Source: JBMFVE01 sp049966155 (GTDB lineage: Bacteria; Bacteroidota; Ignavibacteria; Kryptoniales; JAKASW01). Taken from it: a stretch of 64,000 bases of DNA. Below the pieces are notes generated by a model. It was not told the DNA's origin and made no database searches. It worked only from the letters and a program-made list of their open reading frames with translations. Shown one piece after another: positions 1-7,080 of this stretch (positions are counted from its first letter, which is position 1; each line of letters starts with the position of its first letter). The position numbers were made by a program, and so were the translations under genes. Location: NCBI GenBank assembly GCA_049966155.1, contig JBMFVE010000001.1, positions 62,001-126,000 on the forward strand, read 5' to 3'.

Positions 1-470
1 AGCAGTCGCTTTACGACGTCGTTGCTGCACACGTAGGCAGTCTACAAATTCAAAACCCGGTAACAAGAGAAATTATTAACCAGATAATTAAAGCACGAAA
101 CGAAGGAAGAAGCCCCTCTTCAATAATTGACGAGCTATCCTCGGAGGAAATGCGCCGAATCTTTGCTGAACTCATATTTGCCACCCCACAGCGAAGCAGG
201 ATATGGTGGGAAGAAATAAGGCCAGGAAGCGAAACTCCCGACTATTTGAAATGGATTTCTCAATTGCTAATTTCTTTCGAGATGGAACAGCTTGAAGTTG
301 AACTACGCTTATTGTCTGCAAGAATCTCAGAAGCAGAAAAAAACAATTTAACAGTAGATGAGTACGATAAGCGCTATAGTATCCTTCTTCAGCGTAAAGC
401 GCTTTTGAGCAGGACATACGGTGACAAGGAACTGCTGGAGAAATATTTCGAATCTATTCGGAGCAAGTGA
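1..470 (+). CDS. dnaG: C-terminal fragment, probable DNA primase DnaG (5' end outside window)
   Basis: The frame that ends at 470 is open back to the first base, so this is the 3' end of a longer gene, not a 106-aa gene starting at the ATG at 150. About 155 residues are visible. They are helical, with acidic and basic residues mixed, and include a FATPQRSRIW segment followed by a long Leu/Glu-rich helix ending in ESIRSK. This fits the helicase-binding C-terminal domain of bacterial primases, where short helices precede a long helical hairpin. I see no catalytic TOPRIM or zinc-finger residues because they would lie upstream. The DnaG assignment rests on overall character only; another helical C-terminus is possible. 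Confidence 0.5.
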   Translation, partial: QSLYDVVAAHVGSLQIQNPVTREIINQIIKARNEGRSPSSIIDELSSEEMRRIFAELIFATPQRSRIWWEEIRPGSETPDYLKWISQLLISFEMEQLEVELRLLSARISEAEKNNLTVDEYDKRYSILLQRKALLSRTYGDKELLEKYFESIRSK

Positions 471-496
471 CAATTAAAACTTCGTAACCAAATCCA

Positions 497-973
497 ATGG
501 AAAAGAACCTACTTCCTTATTACAACGGCTGCTACGTTTGCAGCCAGACAAGCCGGTTTGGGTTGCACCAGAGATTTTATATCGAAAACGAAAAGGTCTA
601 TTCCCATTTTAAACCATCAGTTGACTTTCAGGGATATGAAGGATTTGTACACGGTGGCGTTTTTTCCGCAATTCTTGACGAATCAATGGGCTGGGCTGCA
701 AGCGTAAAGGTGAGGGGTTTTTGCAAAACCGTTAAGCTGGAAATCAGATTTTCAAAAGAAACTCCCTCTGATAAACTTTATACAATTGAATCAGAATATA
801 TTAAAACAGTCCGCGGTTTCCTTGAAGCTAAAGGTAAGGTTTATGACGAAGAGGGTGAGGTATATGTCAGAGGGGAAGGAATTTATTATCCAATGTCGCC
901 CGAGTTCACCAATTGGGCTAAGGATCTTATTACTTATGACGAGAAGACAGTGAGAATATTTGACAAGGAATAA
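497..973 (+). CDS. PaaI-type hotdog-fold acyl-CoA thioesterase
   Basis: 158 aa, a usual length for a single hotdog domain. The N-terminus carries GCYVCSQ...FGLH, the Cys/Gly start typical of a subgroup of these enzymes. Around residue 53 is the signature VHGGVFSAILDESMG: the HGG loop and the Asp/Glu on the following helix form the thioesterase active site in the PaaI/YbgC superfamily. Predicted role is hydrolysis of an acyl- or aryl-CoA in the cytoplasm; the substrate cannot be read from the sequence. It starts 26 bases after the preceding gene and ends 2 bases before the ferredoxin, so it probably opens the run that leads into the reductase. No clear Shine-Dalgarno is visible before its ATG. 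Confidence 0.8.
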   Translation: MEKNLLPYYNGCYVCSQTSRFGLHQRFYIENEKVYSHFKPSVDFQGYEGFVHGGVFSAILDESMGWAASVKVRGFCKTVKLEIRFSKETPSDKLYTIESEYIKTVRGFLEAKGKVYDEEGEVYVRGEGIYYPMSPEFTNWAKDLITYDEKTVRIFDKE

Positions 974-975
974 AC

Positions 976-1176
976 ATGATTGAAATCAACGAAGATAAAT
1001 GCGATTTGTGCGGTTGCTGTGTCGGAGTGTGCCCTGAAAATTGCATAGACCTGACAGAAACAAGAATCTCAATTGACTATGAAATATGCACAAATTGTAG
1101 AAAATGCGAATGGGCCTGTCCTTTTGAAGTGTTTGAATTCAGGAGAGACAAACTTGTTAAAAGGGTGATTGCATGA
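976..1176 (+). CDS. Small 2[4Fe-4S] ferredoxin
   Basis: 66 aa with two four-cysteine clusters: CDLCGCCVGVCPENC near residues 9-23 and CTNCRKCEWACPF near 38-50. The CxxCxxCxxxCP spacing is that of bacterial-type 2[4Fe-4S] ferredoxins. AAGGA lies 6-7 bases before the ATG. Its end overlaps the start of the flavoprotein by four bases (ATGA), which implies translational coupling and suggests that it is the electron donor of that enzyme. The same gene pairing is known for the Methanosarcina acetivorans geranylgeranyl reductase (MA1484) and its ferredoxin (MA1485). Confidence 0.9.
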   Translation: MIEINEDKCDLCGCCVGVCPENCIDLTETRISIDYEICTNCRKCEWACPFEVFEFRRDKLVKRVIA

Positions 1177-2336
1177 GAGATTACTACGATATTATTGTGG
1201 TTGGAGCAGGCCCTGCAGGTTCAACTGCTGCAAGATTTGCTGCTGCAAATGGAGCAAAGGTTTTACTCCTCGAAAAGGATAGAGAGATCGGCGTTCCGGT
1301 CAGATGCGGAGAAGCAGTCGACCATGAAGGACTCTCAGAATTCATTGAACCAGGCAACCAGTTTATTTCATCAACCATAAAAAAATTTAAGCTCGTCGCT
1401 CCAAACGGAGCCGTTGTCGAGCCACATATAGAAGGTACGGGATATGTGCTTGACCGACGAATATTTGATTACGAACTCGCGCGAATTGCTGCGGACTGCG
1501 GTACCGAAATTCTCACGAAAGCATATGTCAACGGGGTGCTGAAATCTGACGGAACGGTAAAAGGAGTGAACGTCCTATACAATGGCGAAAAAATCAGTAT
1601 ACAAAGCAAAATTGTAATTGGCGCCGATGGAGTTGAATCCCGTGTTGGACGATGGGCAGGCATCAACACAACTGTATCCATGCATGACATGGAGTCTGCT
1701 GCACAGGTTACTGCAGCAAACATTGATGTTGACCCCGACACATGCTACTTCTACTTTGGTGAAAAGTATGCTCCGGGTGGTTATCTGTGGATTTTCCCAA
1801 AGAAAAATCACACTGCAAATATTGGACTCGGTATCGCAGCAGACCTCAGCAGGAAAAAGCATGCTCAAAAATTTCTGGACGAGTTTATGAAAGAAAAATT
1901 CCCCGATGCACCTGTGCTTAATAAAATTGCGGGTGGAGTTCCCTGCGCTCAAAACCTGAAGCAAATCAGCATGCCCGGATTAATGCTGGTTGGTGATGCT
2001 GCGCATCAGGTCAATCCTGTTTCGGGCGGGGGTATAATAAGCGGGATGATTGGCGGAAAGATTGCAGGAAAAATAGCAGCAGAGGCTATAAAGGAGAACG
2101 ATCTCTCGATATTAAGTCGTTATGACATTGAATGGCAAAAAAGACTTGGAGAACGACATGACAGGTACTATCGGATTAAAAAAGTGATTTACAAGTTTAA
2201 AGACACAGATTTAAATTCCATTGCAAATTCTATCAGTAAGCTGCCGCCTGAAAAGCAAACACTGGGTGCGTTGTTCAAGCAAGCGGTGATAAACCATCCC
2301 TCCCTGGTCATAGATGTGGTGAAACTCTTCTTCTGA
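1173..2336 (+). CDS. Geranylgeranyl reductase family FAD-dependent oxidoreductase
   Basis: 387 aa, typical for the family. The N-terminus has the dinucleotide-binding motif GAGPAGSTAARFAAANG and then EIGVPVRCGEAV, the substrate-side Cys region of these enzymes. Mid-protein it has GGYLWIFPKK, matching the YxWxFP motif that lines the prenyl tunnel in archaeal homologues, and later VGDAAHQVNPVSGGGI, which contacts FAD. The expected reaction is stepwise reduction of isoprenoid double bonds. The real substrate (quinone side chain, polyprenol, lipid or carotenoid) is unknown. It is coupled to the ferredoxin upstream (ATGA overlap) and to the next gene (TGATG overlap), so the three are probably one operon. 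AAAAGGGTG precedes the start. Confidence 0.85.
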   Translation: MRDYYDIIVVGAGPAGSTAARFAAANGAKVLLLEKDREIGVPVRCGEAVDHEGLSEFIEPGNQFISSTIKKFKLVAPNGAVVEPHIEGTGYVLDRRIFDYELARIAADCGTEILTKAYVNGVLKSDGTVKGVNVLYNGEKISIQSKIVIGADGVESRVGRWAGINTTVSMHDMESAAQVTAANIDVDPDTCYFYFGEKYAPGGYLWIFPKKNHTANIGLGIAADLSRKKHAQKFLDEFMKEKFPDAPVLNKIAGGVPCAQNLKQISMPGLMLVGDAAHQVNPVSGGGIISGMIGGKIAGKIAAEAIKENDLSILSRYDIEWQKRLGERHDRYYRIKKVIYKFKDTDLNSIANSISKLPPEKQTLGALFKQAVINHPSLVIDVVKLFF

Positions 2337-3730
2337 TGCAAATAAATATAATTCTGAACTGCACGGAGACTGTCAGAGCGAAAGCAAAATACGCATTTGA
2401 AGTTCTCTTTTCACCCATGAGAGTATCACTCTTTTTTTCCGAAAAAAAAAGAGAGGATTCGCTGAATATTGCTTATCAATTCGATACTCCGGAGGATAAA
2501 ACAATCTTTTATCTGGAGGAATCAAAAACTTTTTCAAAACACCTTGACAGGAAGACAATTCCTGATTTAACTGAAATTCGCTGGATAAACTTTTCAGGAA
2601 AAAGATTACCGACATTTTTTAAAACTAACGATGAACTTGGATTTGATATAGCAGCCTCCACTTTCTTTCTGGCTTCCAACTACCAGGATCTCATCAGCCC
2701 TGATCGTGATTCCTTTGATAGACTGAATTCAAATGCATCATTGCAGAAAGTTGGTGGGTTCCTGAAAATTCCGGTTGTGAACTACTATTCACTTCTTCTT
2801 ATGGACCGTCTGGAAAGATTTTATCAAATGAAAATAAAGTGGAGAAAGTATTCGGGGAAAGACTGCGCCATAGCGTTAACTCATGATGTTGATTATACGA
2901 GCAGTCTCAACCCAAAGATCATCAAGCGTGAGGTGATTGGAAACGGATTGCTGAATAAGCAACAATTTGGAGGGCGGGATCGGCTTTTTAAAATATTCCT
3001 TCCTGTAATGGCACTTGGAGGGTATAACCCTCCAAGAAATGGACTTAAATTTTTTAAAGAAATTGAAGAAAAGTATAAAGTGCATTCGACATTCTTCTTT
3101 AAAACAGGAACCACTGAAAAATGGGACGTCAATTATCCTGTTGAGAGGGGATTTATTAATAAGTTTATTCAATCACTTCTCAGAGATGGCTTTGAAGTTG
3201 GCATTCATCCCAGCATGAAGACGTACATTGATCTTAATCAAATGAAGAAGGAAATGGAGCGACTTGAAAGTACGGCAAAAACCAGAGTTGGTTCTGTGAG
3301 ACAGCACTACTTGAAATTCGCTGCCGGCATCACTCCGGCAATCTGGCGGGAAGCTGGATTGAAAATAGACTCAACACTGGGTTTCCCTTACGACACAGGA
3401 TTCAGAAATAGCGTGGCTTTCCCTTTTCCACTTTACAATTTCTCTGTAGACTCACAGTCTGGCGTAACGGAAATACCTCTCGTGATTATGGACGGTACTT
3501 TGAAAGTGAATCGCCAAAAAGATATAAAATTAATTTATTCTGAAGTGGAGAGTTTGCTGAGAGAAATAACTGAAGCACGTGGATCAGCCGCTGTCCTATT
3601 TCACAATTCCATCAAAGACCCTGTCGAATTCAGGGGATTCCCTGAAATGTATGAATGGATAATTGAATTTCTCCTCCGTGAGAATTTTTTTATAGGCTCA
3701 TTGTCGGAAGTGGTGGATAGCTTCAGGTGA
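2336..3730 (+). CDS. Polysaccharide deacetylase-like protein
   Basis: 464 aa. After about 170 poorly conserved residues comes a NodB-like half: ALTHDVDYTSS (the Asp-Asp/His-type metal motif of carbohydrate esterase family 4), STFFFKTG, DGFEVGIHPSMKTY, REAGLKIDSTLGF, and AVLFHNS near the end. This arrangement, with a long N-terminal extension, occurs in deacetylase-like proteins of surface-polysaccharide clusters. The probable role is removal of N- or O-acetyl groups from a glycan. No signal peptide is evident. It starts in a TGATG overlap with the reductase and overlaps the transporter by four bases, so it shares their transcript. Metal ligands look present but activity is not proven. Confidence 0.7.
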   Translation: MQINIILNCTETVRAKAKYAFEVLFSPMRVSLFFSEKKREDSLNIAYQFDTPEDKTIFYLEESKTFSKHLDRKTIPDLTEIRWINFSGKRLPTFFKTNDELGFDIAASTFFLASNYQDLISPDRDSFDRLNSNASLQKVGGFLKIPVVNYYSLLLMDRLERFYQMKIKWRKYSGKDCAIALTHDVDYTSSLNPKIIKREVIGNGLLNKQQFGGRDRLFKIFLPVMALGGYNPPRNGLKFFKEIEEKYKVHSTFFFKTGTTEKWDVNYPVERGFINKFIQSLLRDGFEVGIHPSMKTYIDLNQMKKEMERLESTAKTRVGSVRQHYLKFAAGITPAIWREAGLKIDSTLGFPYDTGFRNSVAFPFPLYNFSVDSQSGVTEIPLVIMDGTLKVNRQKDIKLIYSEVESLLREITEARGSAAVLFHNSIKDPVEFRGFPEMYEWIIEFLLRENFFIGSLSEVVDSFR

Positions 3731-4620
3731 ATCCATACATAATTCTGGTCTTGCAAATCTTGCTGGCAGGGGGTACACATGTAGTAGCTAAAGCGGCTAC
3801 TGAATCGGTACCACCTGCTGTTTTGACCTTTCTTCGTACTCTGATTTCATCAACCCTTTACGTAATATATATCATTTATGCCAGGCTTCCTTTTAAATAT
3901 CGAGGGAAAGATCTTGCTTTAATTTGCTTCCTTGGACTCATAAGTGTGCCAGTAAATCAGTTCATCTTTCTCTATGGAATTAAAAGAACCACTGCTACCA
4001 ATGCTGCTCTCCTTTATTCGTTGACACCTGTAATTGTAATGTTTATTTCACATTTTTACCTCAAAGAAAAAATAACCATTACAAAAGCCTCAGGAGCCCT
4101 GATGGCATTGAGCGGTGTAATAATAATAATAGCTGAAAAAGGGATTACACTCGGCCTGACATATATTAAGGGAGACCTCCTTGTCTTCAGTGCAGTGATA
4201 GCATGGGCATTATACACTGTACTCGGAAGGAAGCTCGTTATTAAACATGGTGCAATTAACACAACAATTTATTCCGCACTGATAGGATCCATTGTTTTTG
4301 CCCCGTTCGGTATAGCAGCCTCGGTTAATTACAGCTATTCGGCAATTTCAGTCGGAACCTGGATGGAAATAATTTATCTTGGAATTATCACATCCATAGT
4401 AGGCTACGTCCTCTGGTACTATGCTCTCAGCAAAATTGAAGCAAGCAGGGTTGCAGTCTTTACAAACGGTCAACCAATCGCTACAGCTGTCCTCTCAGCA
4501 ATTTTTCTTGGACAGGTAATTACCCTGACTTTCATTATCGGTGCAATAATTACAATCACCGGTGTCCTTATTACACAACAAAATCAATCCAGGAAAATTA
4601 GTCGGGCGGATGTAGCTTAA
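3727..4620 (+). CDS. EamA/DMT-family transporter
   Basis: 297 aa with about ten hydrophobic helices arranged as two repeated five-helix halves, as in EamA (DUF6) drug/metabolite transporters. Features seen include VPPAVLTFLRTLISS in the first half and IEASRVAVFTNGQPIATAV in the second. It starts with GTG at 3727, overlapping the stop of the preceding gene, with GGAT about 10 bases upstream. The substrate cannot be predicted. Position at the end of the thioesterase-ferredoxin-reductase-deacetylase run suggests co-transcription. The stop codon lies in the loop of a strong hairpin (4603-4629). Confidence 0.85.
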   Translation: MNPYIILVLQILLAGGTHVVAKAATESVPPAVLTFLRTLISSTLYVIYIIYARLPFKYRGKDLALICFLGLISVPVNQFIFLYGIKRTTATNAALLYSLTPVIVMFISHFYLKEKITITKASGALMALSGVIIIIAEKGITLGLTYIKGDLLVFSAVIAWALYTVLGRKLVIKHGAINTTIYSALIGSIVFAPFGIAASVNYSYSAISVGTWMEIIYLGIITSIVGYVLWYYALSKIEASRVAVFTNGQPIATAVLSAIFLGQVITLTFIIGAIITITGVLITQQNQSRKISRADVA

Positions 4621-4629
4621 ATCCGCCCG
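4603..4629. terminator. Inverted repeat between convergent genes, probable bidirectional terminator
   Basis: CGGGCGGAT (4603-4611) and ATCCGCCCG (4621-4629) form a perfect 9-bp GC-rich stem with a 9-base loop that contains the TAA of the transporter. It lies between genes converging from both sides. The following T-runs are short (TATAACCTATT on +, ACTAATTTT on -), so efficiency is uncertain. Confidence 0.55.
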
Positions 4630-4635
4630 TATAAC

Positions 4636-5067
4636 CTATTGTCCCCTCCTGCTCCATACAGGGAAGCCATCGTCATTTCGCAATCTCAGTGAGGTCTTTT
4701 CGTTCCTGACTTCTGCCGCAATGACAACATTTTGTCCGTTTAACATAACTCTGGAGCCTGTGACAGTAAGCATGCTCCCTCTGGCAACTTTGAAGTTGTG
4801 ATCGTCAAAGTACCAGGCTGGCCCAAGATGAACTACAAAAGTTCCAGAGGGGGTTTTTAGATCAACTGAAATCAGGCCACTCATCCCCTGCCTCCTAGGT
4901 TGAAGCGTGTTAACCGAGGTAACTTTTCCTGAAATTGTGGTTACAGTGCTCTTATCGTAAAACCTCGGCCCCTGACCCTGATTCCATCCCCCTCTCATAC
5001 CCTGTGCATAGGATAAAGAAAAGGTAATCAACAGAACAAACATTGCTGTTTTGTCAATTGCTTTCAT
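4636..5067 (-). CDS. Small exported protein, probable OB-fold, unknown function
   Basis: 143 aa. It begins with a signal peptide (MKAIDKTAMFVLLITFSLSYAQG), then a Gly/Gln/Arg-rich stretch and a compact beta-rich domain with TTISGKVTSVNTL, FVVHLGPAWYFDD and GSMLTVTGSRVMLNGQNVVIAAEV. This pattern (a GK-V start, a GPxWY motif, a GxxxTVTGS strand) is common in small periplasmic OB-fold proteins found near redox or metal-handling genes. I do not recognise a specific function. AGGAGA sits about 7 bases before the ATG and fixes the start. It converges with the EamA gene and diverges from the glycosyltransferase gene. Confidence 0.7.
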   Translation of the reverse strand: MKAIDKTAMFVLLITFSLSYAQGMRGGWNQGQGPRFYDKSTVTTISGKVTSVNTLQPRRQGMSGLISVDLKTPSGTFVVHLGPAWYFDDHNFKVARGSMLTVTGSRVMLNGQNVVIAAEVRNEKTSLRLRNDDGFPVWSRRGQ

Positions 5068-5179
5068 AATAATTTCTCCTTTTATTCTTAATTACCCGGG
5101 GAAAACACTTTGTTTGACGTATTATGCGTTGCTCAGGTTTAATATACAGAGTCTTTTTACAATTGTTGCCTGCCATATT

Positions 5180-6505
5180 ATGATTCGGTATCTTTATCTG
5201 ATGAAACTCCGAATGAAAGATATTGATATGCTACTACTTGTTTGCATTTACCTGTTATTGTTTTTGGTTTACCCATTTTTTCCCATGAAGCCAATCATAG
5301 CGTACTCAATTGTTTACATTTTTACTTCCCTGGTGTTCATTCCTCTTTCGGCACTGTTTGTTATAAGAAGAAATATAAGCAAATCAAATTTTCGTGTGCT
5401 CCTTGCTATTGCATTAATTCTTCGCATTGGGTTGATTTCTGTCAATCCAACAGGATCTGATGATTATTACAGGTATCTCTGGGACGGCAAGGTTATGGCA
5501 CATCGGATTAATCCATATAAGTACGCCCCCGATGATCCAGCCCTCGTTAAGCTCCACTCAAAAAACCTCCCGTCAAAGGTTAGCTTCCCCTACATTAAGA
5601 CAATTTACCCTCCTCTTGCAGAGTGTCTCTTTTGTGGAGCTTATCTGATTGGTGGTGAGCACTTCATTGGCCTTAAAATCTTACTGCTATTGTTTGATTT
5701 ATTAACAATAGCTGGAATCCTTTTAATCCTCAACAAACTAAAACTGCGGTATGAGAATGTTCTCCTATATGCATTATCTCCCCTGGTTTTGTTTCAATTC
5801 TTTGTCGACAGTCATGTCGACGGCTTCGGTATTTCATTCCTTATTTTTGCCTTATTTTTCTACCTTGATGGGAAAAAGATATTGAGTTATATCCTTCTGG
5901 GACTCTCTATCTGCATCAAGCCTACTCCTTTAATCTTAATTCCCATCATATTTTTCTCAGAGAGAAATACAATTGAAAGAATAAAAGCTCTTTTCATTCC
6001 GGGGATTGTATGCCTGTTTTTCTATATACCGTTTGTATTTTCCGGATCTCCATTCCAGGCACTAATACAGTATGCAGAAAATTGGACATTCAATGGTATA
6101 GTGTTCAATTTACTAAACCTCTTCATTAATGATAACCAGAAGTCAAGAGCATTGTGTGCACTTCTCTTAGCAATTTCATACTTTCCTGTTCTAACAAGCA
6201 AAAAGAGCATTACTGAAAAGATTTACCTCTCGGTATTCTTGCTTTTGATCTTTTCCCCTGTCGTTCATCCATGGTACCTCAGCTGGCTGGTCGCAATCTT
6301 ACCTCTTGAACCTGAATTGAGTGGTATCGCTTATGTTAACCTTGTAAGCCTGACCTCACTTACGGTTGTCACCTATCAGCTTACAGGACTCTGGAAAGAA
6401 TACCCCTTTGTCCTCCTGGCTGAATACTTACCCGTTTTGTTAATTTTTATATTCGAAGTGATGAAAAAAGACCGCACCCCGTTGATGAATCCACCCTTAA
6501 TTTGA
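5180..6505 (+). CDS. GT-C-type membrane glycosyltransferase (GT87/PIG-M-like)
   Basis: About 440 aa with some eleven hydrophobic helices. Near the N-terminal third is DDYYRYLWDGKVMAHRINPY, followed by the loop SFPYIKTIYPPLAE; the Asp pair after the first helix and the RYxWDG...NPY signature are typical of polyprenyl-phosphate-dependent mannosyltransferases of the GT-C superfamily. The frame is open back to 5051, but that stretch contains the ribosome binding site of the opposite gene, so a start at the ATG at 5180 (or 5201, 5213 or 5228) is more likely; none has a strong Shine-Dalgarno. Expected role is transfer of a sugar from a lipid carrier on the outer side of the inner membrane. Its end overlaps the convergent regulator gene by 9 bases. 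Confidence 0.65.
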   Translation: MIRYLYLMKLRMKDIDMLLLVCIYLLLFLVYPFFPMKPIIAYSIVYIFTSLVFIPLSALFVIRRNISKSNFRVLLAIALILRIGLISVNPTGSDDYYRYLWDGKVMAHRINPYKYAPDDPALVKLHSKNLPSKVSFPYIKTIYPPLAECLFCGAYLIGGEHFIGLKILLLLFDLLTIAGILLILNKLKLRYENVLLYALSPLVLFQFFVDSHVDGFGISFLIFALFFYLDGKKILSYILLGLSICIKPTPLILIPIIFFSERNTIERIKALFIPGIVCLFFYIPFVFSGSPFQALIQYAENWTFNGIVFNLLNLFINDNQKSRALCALLLAISYFPVLTSKKSITEKIYLSVFLLLIFSPVVHPWYLSWLVAILPLEPELSGIAYVNLVSLTSLTVVTYQLTGLWKEYPFVLLAEYLPVLLIFIFEVMKKDRTPLMNPPLI

Positions 6506-6928
6506 TTGCTCCTGGTTTTCTACCGTAAACCATCTCGCCCATTTTGCGAAATCATTTCTTACATTTTCCGGCAACATTTTCAACATCTGTAAAGTAATCT
6601 CACGTGATCGTATTAAGACTCTTTCGGCTATTCCCCTCCCGAGCGGGGTAAGTGAAACCTTCTCCACCCTTCTATCCCTTGAATCAATTGATCTCCTGAT
6701 GATCCCCTTCTCTTCAAGAGAGCTCAAGATCTTCGAAGTTGAAGTAAATGATAAATCAAGGAACCTGCTAAGATTGCCGACAGATTTTATATCCTCAGTG
6801 TACAAACTGAGGACGCAGTCAATTTCATTGATGGTTAAACCGGTTTCCTTTGCAAGATCTCGTTCAAATCGCTTACACGATAACCTGAGATGATAAACCT
6901 CAAGTCCTGCTTGAATATCAGTAATCAT
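6497..6928 (-). CDS. MarR-family transcriptional regulator
   Basis: 143 aa, the usual MarR length. The central winged helix is clear: INEIDCVLSLYTEDIKSVGN, then FLDLSFTSTSKILSSLEEKG as recognition helix and IIRRSIDSRDRRVEKVSLT as the wing, with the conserved DxRxxxV. Flanking helices form the dimer interface. It is a cytoplasmic DNA-binding protein; the ligand is unknown. The gene reads away from an imperfect 32-bp palindrome (6946-6977) that ends 18 bases before its start and could be its own operator. The 3' end overlaps the convergent glycosyltransferase gene. Confidence 0.85.
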   Translation of the reverse strand: MITDIQAGLEVYHLRLSCKRFERDLAKETGLTINEIDCVLSLYTEDIKSVGNLSRFLDLSFTSTSKILSSLEEKGIIRRSIDSRDRRVEKVSLTPLGRGIAERVLIRSREITLQMLKMLPENVRNDFAKWARWFTVENQEQSN

Positions 6929-6945
6929 TTTTGATACTTATAAAG

Positions 6946-6977
6946 GTGCAAAAGTTGTACCGTTTCAACAATTGCAC
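6946..6977. promoter_or_regulatory. Palindromic candidate operator of the MarR gene
   Basis: GTGCAAAAGTTGTA (from 6946) and its near-complement in TTTCAACAATTGCAC (6963-6977) give an imperfect inverted repeat of the form GTGCAAwwGTTGwA. It lies directly upstream of the MarR start codon, where autoregulatory MarR sites usually are. A second half-site-like AATTGCAC occurs at 6990-6998 inside a small hairpin, AGCAGG (6983-6988) with CCTGCT (6998-7003). Confidence 0.45.
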
Positions 6978-7016
6978 AAATTAGCAGGAATTGCACCCCT
7001 GCTGGAATTCAAATGC

Positions 7017-7049
7017 TGAAAAACTCAACTAATAGTGTTGAAAAACTCA
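7017..7049. repeat. Short direct repeat TGAAAAACTCA, two copies 22 bp apart
   Basis: The 11-mer TGAAAAACTCA occurs at 7017-7027 and again at 7039-7049, two helical turns apart, in the gap between the MarR gene and the 3' end of the amylase gene. A 22-bp spacing is compatible with a protein binding one DNA face, but the location is not obviously a promoter for anything except the MarR gene. Confidence 0.3.
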
Positions 7050-7080
7050 CCGCAATTATTTCATCCGATTGCTTAATGTT

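Noticed and set aside
150..470. A complete 106-aa gene starting at the ATG at 150
   Set aside because: The frame is open to the window edge and the upstream residues look coding, so the ATG is internal to a longer gene.
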